Shown one piece after another: positions 26,614-35,221 of a stretch of DNA of 64,000 bases. Source of the DNA: an uncultured bacterium (GTDB lineage: Bacteria; Oederibacteriota; PGYV01; Palsa-1178); NCBI GenBank assembly GCA_937889595.1, contig CALAOR010000020.1, forward strand, positions 1 through 64,000, written 5' to 3'. The notes beneath the pieces were generated by a model. The model was not told where the DNA came from. It saw nothing but the letters and a program-made list of their open reading frames with translations, and searched no databases. The stretch's first letter is position 1, and each line of letters begins with the position of its first letter. Both the position numbers and the translations under genes were made by a program.

Positions 26614-29600
26614 TTAGAAATATCCTTTAAATGCCAGCGTGAACCTCGTCAATGTATCGTCATTGTTGTCGTCGAGCCAGTATCCTGTGAAAGGCTGCAC
26701 GCCATAGCCCAATATGATATTAAATGACCCGACCAGGTTTGCTTCAAGTTCGGCGTACCAGTTGCCGTGCGGGGTTGTATCCGAAGAAAGGAATTTATAA
26801 CTGCCGGTGAACTTGATCTGTTTGCTGAGTTTCAGACTTGCTTCAACAAATCCCGTCACCTTGGCATAATCCATCAGCGAATACGACCCTGCTTCATACA
26901 GGTTGCCGCGCAGGGCTTCATACCTGCCGAGCAGCCTGAAAGTAAGCATATCGCCGGCAAGTATCTTTGTAACACCGGATATTGAAGTATTCGGGAATGG
27001 GGTTGGATCGCCCTCGTTATTATACTTCCACCATATGTGATAATTGTAAAGCGCAAGCGACTCATCGTTTTTAAGGTCTATAGTATATGTGTCCCTCTTG
27101 TATGTCGACGCTATGGAATGGTTGGTGCCGTACTCAACCATAAGCTGTGTATAGTGGACAAATGTCGAGAAACCGGAATTGATATTGCCGATGACATTGA
27201 ACGGGAATACCGTATCCATGATATATGTGGCTTTCGCGTCGATTTCCCTGTTCCCCACACCATAATCCGGGTTTGCGTACGCAGCCGCAAAGTTCGCACC
27301 TATATCTCTGTAAAAAGCAGATACTGTGAGATACCCGAAATGTATACCTGTTTCCCCGTATATAAGCAGGTTTTTCGACGTGTCGGAAAGGTCCTGGCTT
27401 ATGGGCACCAGGGTTGGTGTGTACATGATATATACAGGCGCGGCTGTCGCGTACTGTGAGTATAACACCTCGCCTTTCAGCGTCATATCAAGCACGCCCT
27501 GCCACGGCAGGTATATGGCGGTATCGCCGCCGTAAATATTTGCCGACTGCTCCACTTCGCCGGTGAAAGGATTTGCGTTTGCGTCATACCCGCGCCTGTT
27601 GTTCATAAAAATAGCGCCCAGGTAATCTTTGTCGAGGAAGTACGTCTTTAACCTCGCGCCCGAAACAAATGTGGTGCCGAGTTTCCACGGTTCTGCCGCG
27701 TCCATGCTCATCCCCATCAGCATATAAGATGTGTTTATGGGATAAAGCGTGCCGGCAAGCGATACTCCCATGACATTTGAGCCTTGCGAGGCCGGGTCTA
27801 TCAGGCCGAATACATCGTCAAAGGGTTTTGTATTTTCCCCGGCAAAAGCGGTAAATTCATTACCCAGGCCGCGTAGTATTACATGCCCTGACTGCACCGA
27901 CAATTCATTATTCTGCCCGTTATAATAAGCAGCCCTTAAGGTTACTTTGCCTTCCACATTGTCGTTGGGAGTAAAGTACAGGTTCACATCCTGCTCGACA
28001 TTAAAATCAGTTATGCCATTGCCTGTGTTAAAATTGCCCTGTGAATCATGCCCTAATGCGGCCGTATCCTTGTATCCCCATCTTACATTATCCATATATA
28101 CCGAACCCTCAATGCCGTTATAGAACATGAAAGTTATCATATGCACGAGGGTTTTGTTCTTGATAGTATCAGAATTAACCCAGCCGTTCGCCGCGTCTTT
28201 CCACTCCGGAGAATCCAGGTTCATCTTTATATTCTTGTTCCATCCCGGCTTAATTATTATCTGCTTTGACTCATACCACGAATTATTGGCGTCGGCAGTC
28301 TTGAAAGCAACCGCGAGTTTCATGACCTTGCCCGGATTATACAGGTCAAAAGCCAGGAAGCTTTTATTGCTGATGTCAAATACATCGGTTGTATTCGGGC
28401 CCCTTACGTATTCAACCCCGAACTTGTTGCCCGCGTCTTTATAATCAAGCCTTAATGATTTCTTGCCTTTGCTCGCGAACTTGTCGGATATGGAAACATT
28501 GACAGGCCCCCATCCAGCCATGTCGGTTGAGTCAAATTTCCAGTAGTTAAGCGCTGCTGCGGTTTCAAACGTGCCCTCGCTGCTGCCTTCGTCCCAGGTC
28601 TTGTAAACCACCGGTTCCGCAGTTACCACGGTATTATTCGCGAAAGTCGCCCCTATTATATTACCGATAGGGCCGATAAAATTTCTCCTGGCAAGTTTGA
28701 AATCCGTAAAATCCAGCGAACTCGCCACCTTGGCATCCGGGTAAACCTGTATTATAAACTCTCTTACATCGTTCCTGTTCGAGAAATAATCCGTGAAATT
28801 CCAGTTGGAAGTTGCGGACTTAAAGGAAGGCGTGATAAAATCAAAAAGCACGCCCTTGTTCCATCCCGGCGCGATACCCACCTGTTTTGATTCGATCCAC
28901 ACCTGGTTGCTGCCTGTTTTAAACGCTATGGAGATTTTCACCCCGAAAGCCGCGGGGTTGTAGATGTCGAATTTCACGCCGGCCGCGTCGGAGAAATCCA
29001 TCCTGCCAAAAAAGGAATATGACGCCTTATCGACGTTATTCTGCATCGAGTACTTTATTTCCATTCCCTTGTTTTTTTCCCCGCCGAAATCGCTTATGGG
29101 GTTTACAGCCATGGCGCCCGACGCGTCGGAATCAGGCTGCCAGCCTATGCCTTTTTCAAAACTGTTCCATACACGGTATGACAGTTCCCCAAGGTCGGCA
29201 GGCACCAGGTTGTCCAGTTTGTCGGGATTCGTTGTTTCCATTGTAATATCATCTATGAGAGCGTATCCTTCGCCCATGTCCGGAGGGTATAATAATATGG
29301 AAATCCTTTTTACCTGTGTTATATCCGCGGGTGTGATCACGGACCGCCAACCGCTCAACTCGCTTTTCCATTCCTTTTTCTTTAAATTGAATTTAACGCC
29401 CCTGTTCCAGCCTTTGTTGACCTTGACTGTCGGGCCTTCCTGCCATGTCCATTTATCGCCGGTTGAAAGCGCCAGCGACGCGTTCATGGAAAAATCATTG
29501 GGGTTGTAAATATCAAGCTTGAAATAATAAACATCCGACAGGTCAAACGAGCCTTCCGTCACAAATGCAGCATTCTGGCCCGGTTTGTTCATATTGAATT

Positions 29601-30354
29601 TTGCTTTCATTACCCCTTTGCCGTCCGTGTCCTTGACCATTTCCACGCCCGAAGCGCATGTCCAGCCTGCGGCGGCGGACCACTTGTTGAATCCTTTTTC
29701 GAAGTGATCTATCAGAACCTCTTTTAAGTTTTTCGGCGCTTCTTCAGGAAGCAGTGCCTGTATTCCCGCGTCGCCTCTTATGCGGATATTATCCATGGCT
29801 ATAAAACCCTGCGCCGCGCCTGTCGGCTTAAAAAGCAAGCCGAGCCTGCGCACATTATCTTTTCCGGAAATCGGATTATTGAATTCGCCTGAATTATTGA
29901 GCTGGTAGCCGTTGTCAAAATTAATCGTAATGTCCCTGTTCCAGCCCGGCTTGACTTCCACCGGTACAGTCTGCTGCAGGAGCCAGTTCGCGCCTGTCTT
30001 GACCATAAGCTGGACTTTCATGCCGGAGAGCGTGGAGTTATACAGGTCAATTTTTATTTCCTTTACCGGTCTCAGATCGCCGCTGTCAAAAAGCTGTATC
30101 ATTCCTTCCTGGTTTTTACTGCGGGCATTGCATTTGAATTCAAGCGACTGCTTTCCTTCGGAAACAAAATCCGTCGAGACGGCCGGCTCGAAAAACATAT
30201 TATCCTTCCAGTCCTCAACCGACCAGCCTGATGTATCGCTTTCAAACCCGTGCCATACATAGAATTTATCAGGGTCGATCTGTGGTTTGTCGGCTGAAAA
30301 AACAAAGATTGGAATAATCAACAGGAAAAGAAGAATGGATATTTTTTTGGCCAT
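26614..30354 (-). CDS. Outer-membrane beta-barrel with four N-terminal carbohydrate-binding-like modules
   Basis: 1246 aa from the ATG with GGAGGG upstream; a signal peptide ends near FVFSADKP. Four homologous jelly-roll-like modules of about 165-180 residues occupy roughly 25-770. Each starts with a HxFE or W.FD phrase, contains DLYNP or DIYNP and PGWN(R/K), and ends with DN+R or similar; this resembles CBM4/11-type modules. The final 450 or so residues alternate polar and aromatic as in a porin barrel (LMVEYGTNHSI, SYMLMGMSMDA) and end TLAFKGYF, the terminal Phe expected for barrel assembly. No TonB box or plug is seen. It heads the glycan locus and probably captures and admits oligosaccharides. 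The fusion is unusual. Confidence 0.75.
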   Translation of the reverse strand: MAKKISILLFLLIIPIFVFSADKPQIDPDKFYVWHGFESDTSGWSVEDWKDNMFFEPAVSTDFVSEGKQSLEFKCNARSKNQEGMIQLFDSGDLRPVKEIKIDLYNSTLSGMKVQLMVKTGANWLLQQTVPVEVKPGWNRDITINFDNGYQLNNSGEFNNPISGKDNVRRLGLLFKPTGAAQGFIAMDNIRIRGDAGIQALLPEEAPKNLKEVLIDHFEKGFNKWSAAAGWTCASGVEMVKDTDGKGVMKAKFNMNKPGQNAAFVTEGSFDLSDVYYFKLDIYNPNDFSMNASLALSTGDKWTWQEGPTVKVNKGWNRGVKFNLKKKEWKSELSGWRSVITPADITQVKRISILLYPPDMGEGYALIDDITMETTNPDKLDNLVPADLGELSYRVWNSFEKGIGWQPDSDASGAMAVNPISDFGGEKNKGMEIKYSMQNNVDKASYSFFGRMDFSDAAGVKFDIYNPAAFGVKISIAFKTGSNQVWIESKQVGIAPGWNKGVLFDFITPSFKSATSNWNFTDYFSNRNDVREFIIQVYPDAKVASSLDFTDFKLARRNFIGPIGNIIGATFANNTVVTAEPVVYKTWDEGSSEGTFETAAALNYWKFDSTDMAGWGPVNVSISDKFASKGKKSLRLDYKDAGNKFGVEYVRGPNTTDVFDISNKSFLAFDLYNPGKVMKLAVAFKTADANNSWYESKQIIIKPGWNKNIKMNLDSPEWKDAANGWVNSDTIKNKTLVHMITFMFYNGIEGSVYMDNVRWGYKDTAALGHDSQGNFNTGNGITDFNVEQDVNLYFTPNDNVEGKVTLRAAYYNGQNNELSVQSGHVILRGLGNEFTAFAGENTKPFDDVFGLIDPASQGSNVMGVSLAGTLYPINTSYMLMGMSMDAAEPWKLGTTFVSGARLKTYFLDKDYLGAIFMNNRRGYDANANPFTGEVEQSANIYGGDTAIYLPWQGVLDMTLKGEVLYSQYATAAPVYIMYTPTLVPISQDLSDTSKNLLIYGETGIHFGYLTVSAFYRDIGANFAAAYANPDYGVGNREIDAKATYIMDTVFPFNVIGNINSGFSTFVHYTQLMVEYGTNHSIASTYKRDTYTIDLKNDESLALYNYHIWWKYNNEGDPTPFPNTSISGVTKILAGDMLTFRLLGRYEALRGNLYEAGSYSLMDYAKVTGFVEASLKLSKQIKFTGSYKFLSSDTTPHGNWYAELEANLVGSFNIILGYGVQPFTGYWLDDNNDDTLTRFTLAFKGYF

Positions 30355-30377
30355 TACACCCTCCGAAGTTTTTACGC

Positions 30378-30391
30378 GCAAACGCGTTTTG
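30378..30391. promoter_or_regulatory. LacI-type operator, downstream site
   Basis: GCAAACGCGTTTTG, with the perfect palindrome AAACGCGTTT at its core, lies in the leader just downstream of the predicted start of transcription. It has the CG-centred, A/T-flanked form of LacI/CcpA-family operators and matches the site in the promoter spacer. Confidence 0.6.
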
Positions 30392-30410
30392 TCTCCTAGT
30401 AACGGATAAA

Positions 30411-30439
30411 AATATATCACGAAAACGCTTTTGCGTCAA
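30411..30439 (-). promoter_or_regulatory. Promoter of the glycan locus with LacI-type operator in its spacer
   Basis: -35 TTGACG (30439-30434), 17-base spacer, -10 TATATT (30416-30411). The spacer contains GAAAACGCTTTTGCG (plus strand, 30421-30435), a LacI-family-like operator that would block RNA polymerase directly. With the second site downstream, this layout suits repression relieved by a sugar. No LacI regulator gene is in the window. Confidence 0.65.
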
Positions 30440-30448
30440 TCGTATAAA

Positions 30449-31453
30449 TTATATCTGCCCCGATAATTTCTGGACTGCCACGCTCACCACGGCCACAACC
30501 ACCCAAACGATCAGCCCCAACAGCATCGGCTTATACCCTGTCTTTAGCATCTGTTTAAGATCAGAATGCAGGCCTATCGCGGATAACGCAAGGATAATTA
30601 AAAACTTGCCGGTTTCCGTACAGATTGTTGAAATTTGCGGGGTTATGATGCCGGCTGTATTTAAAAGCGACGCTGCCAGGAATCCCAGTATGAACCATGG
30701 GAATATTTTTAAGAAACTGTAATGCTCATGTTTTTGCGTTGATTCTTTTTCTTTCTTAAATACCATTATGACCGTAAAAATCAGCGATATTGGTATTATC
30801 ATTACCGTGCGCGTGAGTTTTACTATCGTGGCGTAAACCCCGGCGTCATTACCGTAACTAAAAGCAGCGGCGACTACCGAAGAAGTATCGTTTATCGCGG
30901 TGCCTGCCCATAGCCCGAAACCATGCTGAGAAAACCCGATTATATGCCCGATAACCGGAAATACAACAACAGCAATTACATTGAACATAAACACCGTTGA
31001 AATGGAATACGCGATATCCTTGTCTTCCGCTTCTATTATAGGCGCGATTGCCGCGATAGCAGAACCTCCGCATATTGCGGTCCCCATGCCGATCAGGGTG
31101 GTTATTTTAAACGGTAATTTCAATAGCCTGCCGAATAAATAAGCCGCTATGAACGCGGCGGATAAAGTGAATATCATTACAAATAATGAAGACATCCCGG
31201 TCTGATATACCTGTTTGAGGCTCAATCCCCCGCCGAGAACTATTATGGCCCATTGGAGGATGGTCTTGGACGTGAATTTTATACCGTGGCTCGTGCCTTC
31301 GGGCCGCCCGATAATATTGCCGAAAATGATGCCTATAATAATGCCAAAAACCGCTCCGCCGACGATCGGTATTATTTTTCCGAGATAAGCCGCAGTGACG
31401 GCTACTATAGATGAAAGAAGTATCCCTTTTATGTTTTCTTTTATCCAGTTCAA
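30449..31453 (-). CDS. YeiH/UPF0324-family membrane transporter
   Basis: 334 aa, about ten hydrophobic segments. The family phrases GGAVFGIIIGIIFGN, AIIVLGGGLSLKQV, GMGTAICGGSAIAA and WAGTAINDTSSVVAAAF are present. UPF0324/YeiH proteins are predicted inner-membrane anion exporters (sulfate has been proposed), but direct evidence is thin. Translation starts at TTG with AAAGGTG five bases upstream. It ends 95 bases before the glycan-locus start, and nothing links it functionally to that locus. Confidence 0.87.
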   Translation of the reverse strand: MNWIKENIKGILLSSIVAVTAAYLGKIIPIVGGAVFGIIIGIIFGNIIGRPEGTSHGIKFTSKTILQWAIIVLGGGLSLKQVYQTGMSSLFVMIFTLSAAFIAAYLFGRLLKLPFKITTLIGMGTAICGGSAIAAIAPIIEAEDKDIAYSISTVFMFNVIAVVVFPVIGHIIGFSQHGFGLWAGTAINDTSSVVAAAFSYGNDAGVYATIVKLTRTVMIIPISLIFTVIMVFKKEKESTQKHEHYSFLKIFPWFILGFLAASLLNTAGIITPQISTICTETGKFLIILALSAIGLHSDLKQMLKTGYKPMLLGLIVWVVVAVVSVAVQKLSGQI

Positions 31454-31488
31454 CGCGACACCTTTTGTATTTTATATTTTATTACGGG

Positions 31489-31619
31489 GATACTGTCGGC
31501 CCCCCCCCTAAAAACCAACGTTGTGGGCCGAATAATATTCGGCCCCTACAAATATCTGCCTGTATTTGTAGGAGCAGCATATCATGCTGCCCGCCCTTAC
31601 GGACTTTTCCGACAGCATC
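31489..31619. mobile_element. MITE-like element with GATACTGTCGG ends, copy A
   Basis: Terminal repeats GATACTGTCGG (31489-31499) and, inverted, GATGCTGTCGG (31609-31619). Inside are two GTAG-footed hairpins: GGGCCGAATA/TATTCGGCCC around 31526-31545, and GCAGCAT/ATGCTGC around 31574-31590. The right half (31562-31620) matches 43414-43473 over about 60 bases with few differences. No coding capacity. Confidence 0.7.
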
Positions 31620-31620
31620 T

Positions 31621-31660
31621 AATTAATAATTTGTAATTGGTAATTAGTAATTGCTATTAG
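31621..31660. repeat. AT-rich TAATTAGTAATT repeat
   Basis: Short degenerate repeats of TAATTNGTAATT directly after the element above and just downstream of the propeller-like gene. The same family is found at 46965-47060 and 51793-51836. Confidence 0.5.
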
Positions 31661-31662
31661 AA

Positions 31663-32901
31663 CTACCAGATCTGTTCCCCGTCTTTACCCACCTTCATTA
31701 TCAGCAGATCGCTTTTGCCGTTTCCGCTGGAGGTGGTGGTGCCGCAGATTATGTAATTGCCGTCTTTGTCTTTTATCATGGAATTGAACGTGTCATTGCC
31801 CGGCCCGGAATAAATGCGGATCAAAGACGTATTTCCTTTGGAATCCACGCGTTCCAGGCACATATCCGTATCGCAGATGCCATAGCATCGCTTGGTGGCG
31901 CCTATCATATACTGGTTATCGCCTTCAATGATGATCGACTTTCCCGCATCAGTGTCTGCTGCGGGTATAAAATTAGTCCATAAACTGTTCCCTTTTGCGT
32001 CTATTTTAAACGCCATCATGTCCCAACCCACGCCTTTGGATATATAAGATGTTGTTTTGGCTGCTATGACATATCCGCCGTCCTTATCGGGAAGGGCGTA
32101 ATAACCGCGGTTTTCCCGTGCGCCGCCGTATGTTCTCGTCCATACGCAGTCGCCTTCGGCATCTATTTTTACAAGATAGATCAAAGACGCCGCGTTTACA
32201 GTGGATGTAGTATAGCCGCAAATTATGTAACCGCTGTCATTATCCTGGACAGCCGAGTATGCCACTTCCCATCCGTAATCGCCGTATGTTTTCTCCCACT
32301 GTGTTTTCCCGTTCTTATCTGTCTTTATCACATACATATCGGAACGCTCGTCCGCGCTTTTGTAACCGGCTACTATGAAACCATGGTCACGCGTGTTCCT
32401 GACCGAGTAGGCATACTCATAATTTTTGCCGCCTATGGTCCTTGACCAGACACAATCGCCGTCTGAATCGATTTTCATAAGGTATACGTCTGTCTCGCCC
32501 GCGCCATAAGACCTGGTCCCGCCCGCAAACACATATCCTCCGTCGTCCGTGCCCGTGATTGACAGAGCCGCTTCATCAGAGTCGCCCCCAAAAGTCCTGG
32601 CCCATTCCATATCGCCTTTATTATCGGTTTTTACTATGTAAGCATCGGACCCGCCCGCGCCAAATGAACGCGTATCCCCGCATATAACATACCCGCCGTC
32701 CTTTGCCTGTGTTATATCCCAGGCTATATCCGCAGCCGGCCCGCCGAATGTTTTGAAAGTTGATTTCCTGAAATACGCCTTTACCTGGGGAGGTATCTTT
32801 TTCGGTGATAAAAGCGTGGCAAGGATGGCGATGGCAAAGACGATCGAGAATATAAACATGACGATAATGCTGTTCCGTTTTATTTTTTCAGCCTGGCTCA
32901 T
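31663..32901 (-). CDS. Membrane-anchored repeat protein, probable beta-propeller
   Basis: 412 aa from the ATG with GGAGG seven bases upstream. One membrane span lies at about residues 12-34, then about eight repeats of 45 residues with the consensus GG..D.A..I....DGGY+..G.T.S.GAG..D.Y++K.D..G...W..T+GG. This is the pattern of delta-60/PQQ-like propeller repeats found in exported proteins. The N-terminal span suggests an inner-membrane-anchored, periplasmic propeller of one domain; function unknown. The last repeat ends at the C-terminus without a sorting domain. Confidence 0.72.
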   Translation of the reverse strand: MSQAEKIKRNSIIVMFIFSIVFAIAILATLLSPKKIPPQVKAYFRKSTFKTFGGPAADIAWDITQAKDGGYVICGDTRSFGAGGSDAYIVKTDNKGDMEWARTFGGDSDEAALSITGTDDGGYVFAGGTRSYGAGETDVYLMKIDSDGDCVWSRTIGGKNYEYAYSVRNTRDHGFIVAGYKSADERSDMYVIKTDKNGKTQWEKTYGDYGWEVAYSAVQDNDSGYIICGYTTSTVNAASLIYLVKIDAEGDCVWTRTYGGARENRGYYALPDKDGGYVIAAKTTSYISKGVGWDMMAFKIDAKGNSLWTNFIPAADTDAGKSIIIEGDNQYMIGATKRCYGICDTDMCLERVDSKGNTSLIRIYSGPGNDTFNSMIKDKDGNYIICGTTTSSGNGKSDLLIMKVGKDGEQIW

Positions 32902-33106
32902 GCTAAAACCTCCGGTAATATATTCATAAACTTTCACACAGCACGCTTTAACAATGATAAAAGTTGGTCCATATAAGTTGCGGATTTTAAGGATATGTTT
33001 TAATAAACCTGAGCCATGATATAACAATATTATATATTTTTCAATGATTTTTTATACAAAACCCAATGCTTGGATGGTTCGTATAATTTATATTGGATTT
33101 TAAGCC

Positions 33107-33241
33107 TTAGCGTACTATTTCCTCCGAATTCTGCGTTGCCCCATATAACGTCGCAGGTTCTTTGCTTAATATGATGCGGCCCCGACCGGCATTTTTGGCG
33201 TCCAGCATGGCGGTGTCGGCGGTTTTTATTATCCGGCACAT
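33107..33241 (-). pseudogene. Remnant of a GGDEF (diguanylate cyclase) domain C-terminus
   Basis: A 44-codon frame reads ...IIKTADTAMLDAKNAGRGRI..., which is the conserved last helix and strand of GGDEF domains (AD.AMY.AK..GRN+). The catalytic GGDEF loop and everything upstream are missing, and a stop codon closes the frame about 18 codons before the conserved part. A longer 69-codon frame over the same DNA is out of register with this homology. I read it as a decayed gene end. 32902-33106 holds nothing recognisable. Confidence 0.6.
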
Positions 33242-33261
33242 CCGGACTTTTACTTGCTTAC

Positions 33262-33528
33262 TTACATTGCATGTGGCTGTTTAATCAAATCCAGGCTCGC
33301 AACCATCTTTGACGGCTGGCCGGAGAACTTCACGGGTAGTTTGAAACAAAGCTCAATCCTGTCTTTTTCATTATTATAGACCATGCCGCTTATGTCATTT
33401 TTTATGGCATAAATCGGGAATTCTTTTCCTTTATTTTCACCCATGCTGACCTTAAAATTTCTGCCTGTAAATTCATACCCGCCTGCTTTCAGTTCGTCCA
33501 ACTTGGTCGTTTCGGCATCTTGTTTCAT
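33262..33528 (-). CDS. Small hypothetical protein
   Basis: 88 aa, not recognised. ATG chosen because GGAGG lies six bases upstream. Residues 15-85 look like a small beta-rich domain (GYEFTGRNFKVSM, EFPIYAIKNDISGMVY, RIELCFKLPVKFSG), with no signal peptide or membrane span. It sits between the GGDEF remnant and a STAS gene, so a signalling connection is possible but unsupported. Confidence 0.55.
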   Translation of the reverse strand: MKQDAETTKLDELKAGGYEFTGRNFKVSMGENKGKEFPIYAIKNDISGMVYNNEKDRIELCFKLPVKFSGQPSKMVASLDLIKQPHAM

Positions 33529-33867
33529 GAACAACCTCCATCAATCTTTGTAAACCAAGCATACGCGGGTAGATTAAAATAACATACAGCTTTGTTCCGT
33601 TTTTAATAGACCTTTATCCTGCCGGAAAGTAGGCGCTGAAGCCCAACTCACTGAGATCGGTGGGCTCAATATGGATGAAAAATGAGCGCTTTTGTTTGAT
33701 TTTAACCCTTAGCATATAATTTTGTTCAAATTATGTGGTGGCTCTTATATAATTGGTATATTTGTTTGTAATTATTAAAGCTAAATACCTTACCCTGGCT
33801 GTTTTTCAATATATAATTATATTATTTTTGCAAGGAAAAAATATAAAGTTCCGCTCAGGTTTGCTTT
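33529..33867. other. Non-coding spacer, 339 bp
   Basis: AT-rich, no convincing gene. A GC-richer patch at about 33620-33690 can pair (GCCCA with TGGGC around 33641-33665), and a 33-codon frame crosses it on the minus strand without a ribosome site. The phrase GCTAAGG(G/C)TTAAAATC on the minus strand occurs both here (about 33710) and at the end of the GGDEF remnant, hinting at a shared decayed repeat. Confidence 0.4.
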
Positions 33868-34227
33868 TTAGTTAAAGTATGACGCTTCTTGAACGGTTTT
33901 AAATTCCAGCATAAGGTTGTTCAGTTCAAGAAGTTTGTACACTTCCTTTACGCTTTGCTGCATGCCAGCGAGGTGTATATCACCGCCGCCGCGAGTGGCT
34001 TTTCTTAAATTTCCCAAAAATATTCCCCATCCCGCGCTGCTTATGTATTTGACAGCCGACAGGTCAATCACTATCTTGAAAAATCCTGATTTAAAAATAC
34101 CGTTTACTATCTCTGAAAGCAGTATAGAGTTGTCGGAATCTATGTGGCCTGAACACTTTATCGTTTTTACGCGGTCCTGTTCGGATATATCAAATGCCAG
34201 ACCTTCAGTAAAATTTACGTTTTCCAT
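33868..34227 (-). CDS. STAS-domain protein (anti-anti-sigma-like)
   Basis: 119 aa from the ATG with AGGAG seven bases upstream. A single STAS domain: KTIKCSGHIDSDNS, IVIDLSAVKYISSAGWGIF and GGGDIHLAGMQQSVKEVYKLLEL are the family signatures. The Ser of YISSAGW is the residue phosphorylated by anti-sigma kinases in SpoIIAA/RsbV relatives. No partner kinase or sigma factor gene is nearby. 34228-34468 holds no gene. Confidence 0.85.
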   Translation of the reverse strand: MENVNFTEGLAFDISEQDRVKTIKCSGHIDSDNSILLSEIVNGIFKSGFFKIVIDLSAVKYISSAGWGIFLGNLRKATRGGGDIHLAGMQQSVKEVYKLLELNNLMLEFKTVQEASYFN

Positions 34228-34468
34228 CACCCTGCTCCTTATCATTTTTAGTTTCATAACAAATATAGCATATCCGGGACGGTAAAAACAGGGTGTTTTT
34301 CCGCTTTTTCATGCTATTATTCCACTATCCGGTTTTCCAAGTATCAAAGGAGGTATTATCGCTGCCCTTTTTGACAACATCGATAATTTCATACTTAATC
34401 TTACAGGTGATTATGTTTGACGGTACAGACCAAAGATAAAAAAGGATAAATTTCGTTCTTTAAGGACT

Positions 34469-34750
34469 TTAAATAACCAAAATCGGGGCAAAAAAAACTG
34501 TTTTTATCCTTTTCAGAGATAAAACAGGATAAATAGGCGTAAATGTTGGCGTAATAGTCGATGTCGGCGTTATTGTAAATGTAGGTGTTATCGTCCCGGT
34601 AATAGTACTAGTCTCAGATATAGTAGGGGAAAGTGTAGGCGAATTAATAATATTCGGTTGTGTCAGAGTATCTTTTTTCTTGCAAGCAAATAACACGAAA
34701 ACGAAAACTAAAACCAAAGCCAGGATAAATATAATTTTTGAATTTTTCAA
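34469..34750 (-). CDS. Short lipoprotein with Thr-X tract, probably truncated
   Basis: 93 aa from a TTG start preceded by GAAGGTGG. The signal peptide ends in VLFACKKKD, a lipobox. The rest is a Thr-X tract (SPTLSPTISETSTITGT...) as in the large stalk protein, followed by only about 18 residues (PVLSLKRIKTVFFAPILVI) instead of the usual FPxPA sorting-like domain. The C-terminus looks out of frame or cut off, so this may be a decayed member of the stalk family. Confidence 0.55.
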   Translation of the reverse strand: MKNSKIIFILALVLVFVFVLFACKKKDTLTQPNIINSPTLSPTISETSTITGTITPTFTITPTSTITPTFTPIYPVLSLKRIKTVFFAPILVI

Positions 34751-34962
34751 TTTCCCACCTTCCCTCATGACGTTAATCATCAATTTAATCATACCTTTTA
34801 AAAAATTTAGAATCAATATGTATTTTTTTACTGTCAATACAAAACTGAACGTCGGGCGTGCATTCCGGTTTCGGGGTTCCTCATATTTGTTGACTTTATT
34901 TTATTTTTTTTTCATATTTTCTTTTATAATTTAAAATTGGGAGGGTGATCAATGGGTGGTTC

Positions 34963-35044
34963 GGGGTCAAACCCTGCTTACAGCATTGATATTTTTTGCT
35001 GCTTAACTTAAACTTAGTCAAGTCTGTAAACAAGGTTTGGCCCC
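34963..35044. repeat. Imperfect long inverted repeat
   Basis: Arms of about 21 bp, starting GGGGTCAAACC and ending GGTTTGGCCCC, match at 17 of 21 positions around an AT-rich loop. It is MITE-like, in the 471-bp spacer 34751-35221, which holds no gene. Confidence 0.5.
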
Positions 35045-35052
35045 TACCCTAT

Positions 35053-35091
35053 AAAAAGCCTGCCGTGAGCGGCAGCAAGCAGCCGCTCTAC
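35053..35091 (-). repeat. REP-like hairpin with GTAG foot
   Basis: On the minus strand GTAGAGCGGCTGC leads into a hairpin (CTGCCG/CGGCAG). The same core, AAAGCCTGCCGTRAGCGGCAG, recurs at about 37820-37845. Confidence 0.5.
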
Positions 35092-35221
35092 ACATAAATC
35101 AAATTTAGTGCCAGACCCTATATTTGCAATATCCTATTTATTTCAGTAGTACTCAAATATCACTGTTTTGCCAGTTTCATGCGGCCAACGCCGATTTCCC
35201 CGGCTACAGCAGACTTGGACT

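Noticed and set aside
33030-33239. 69-codon minus-strand frame as a gene
   Set aside because: It is out of register with the GGDEF homology found in the overlapping frame and has no ribosome site; the DNA is better explained as a decayed GGDEF end.
33635-33740. 33-codon minus-strand frame in the STAS upstream spacer
   Set aside because: No ribosome site, no recognisable domain, and the DNA looks like a partly paired repeat.
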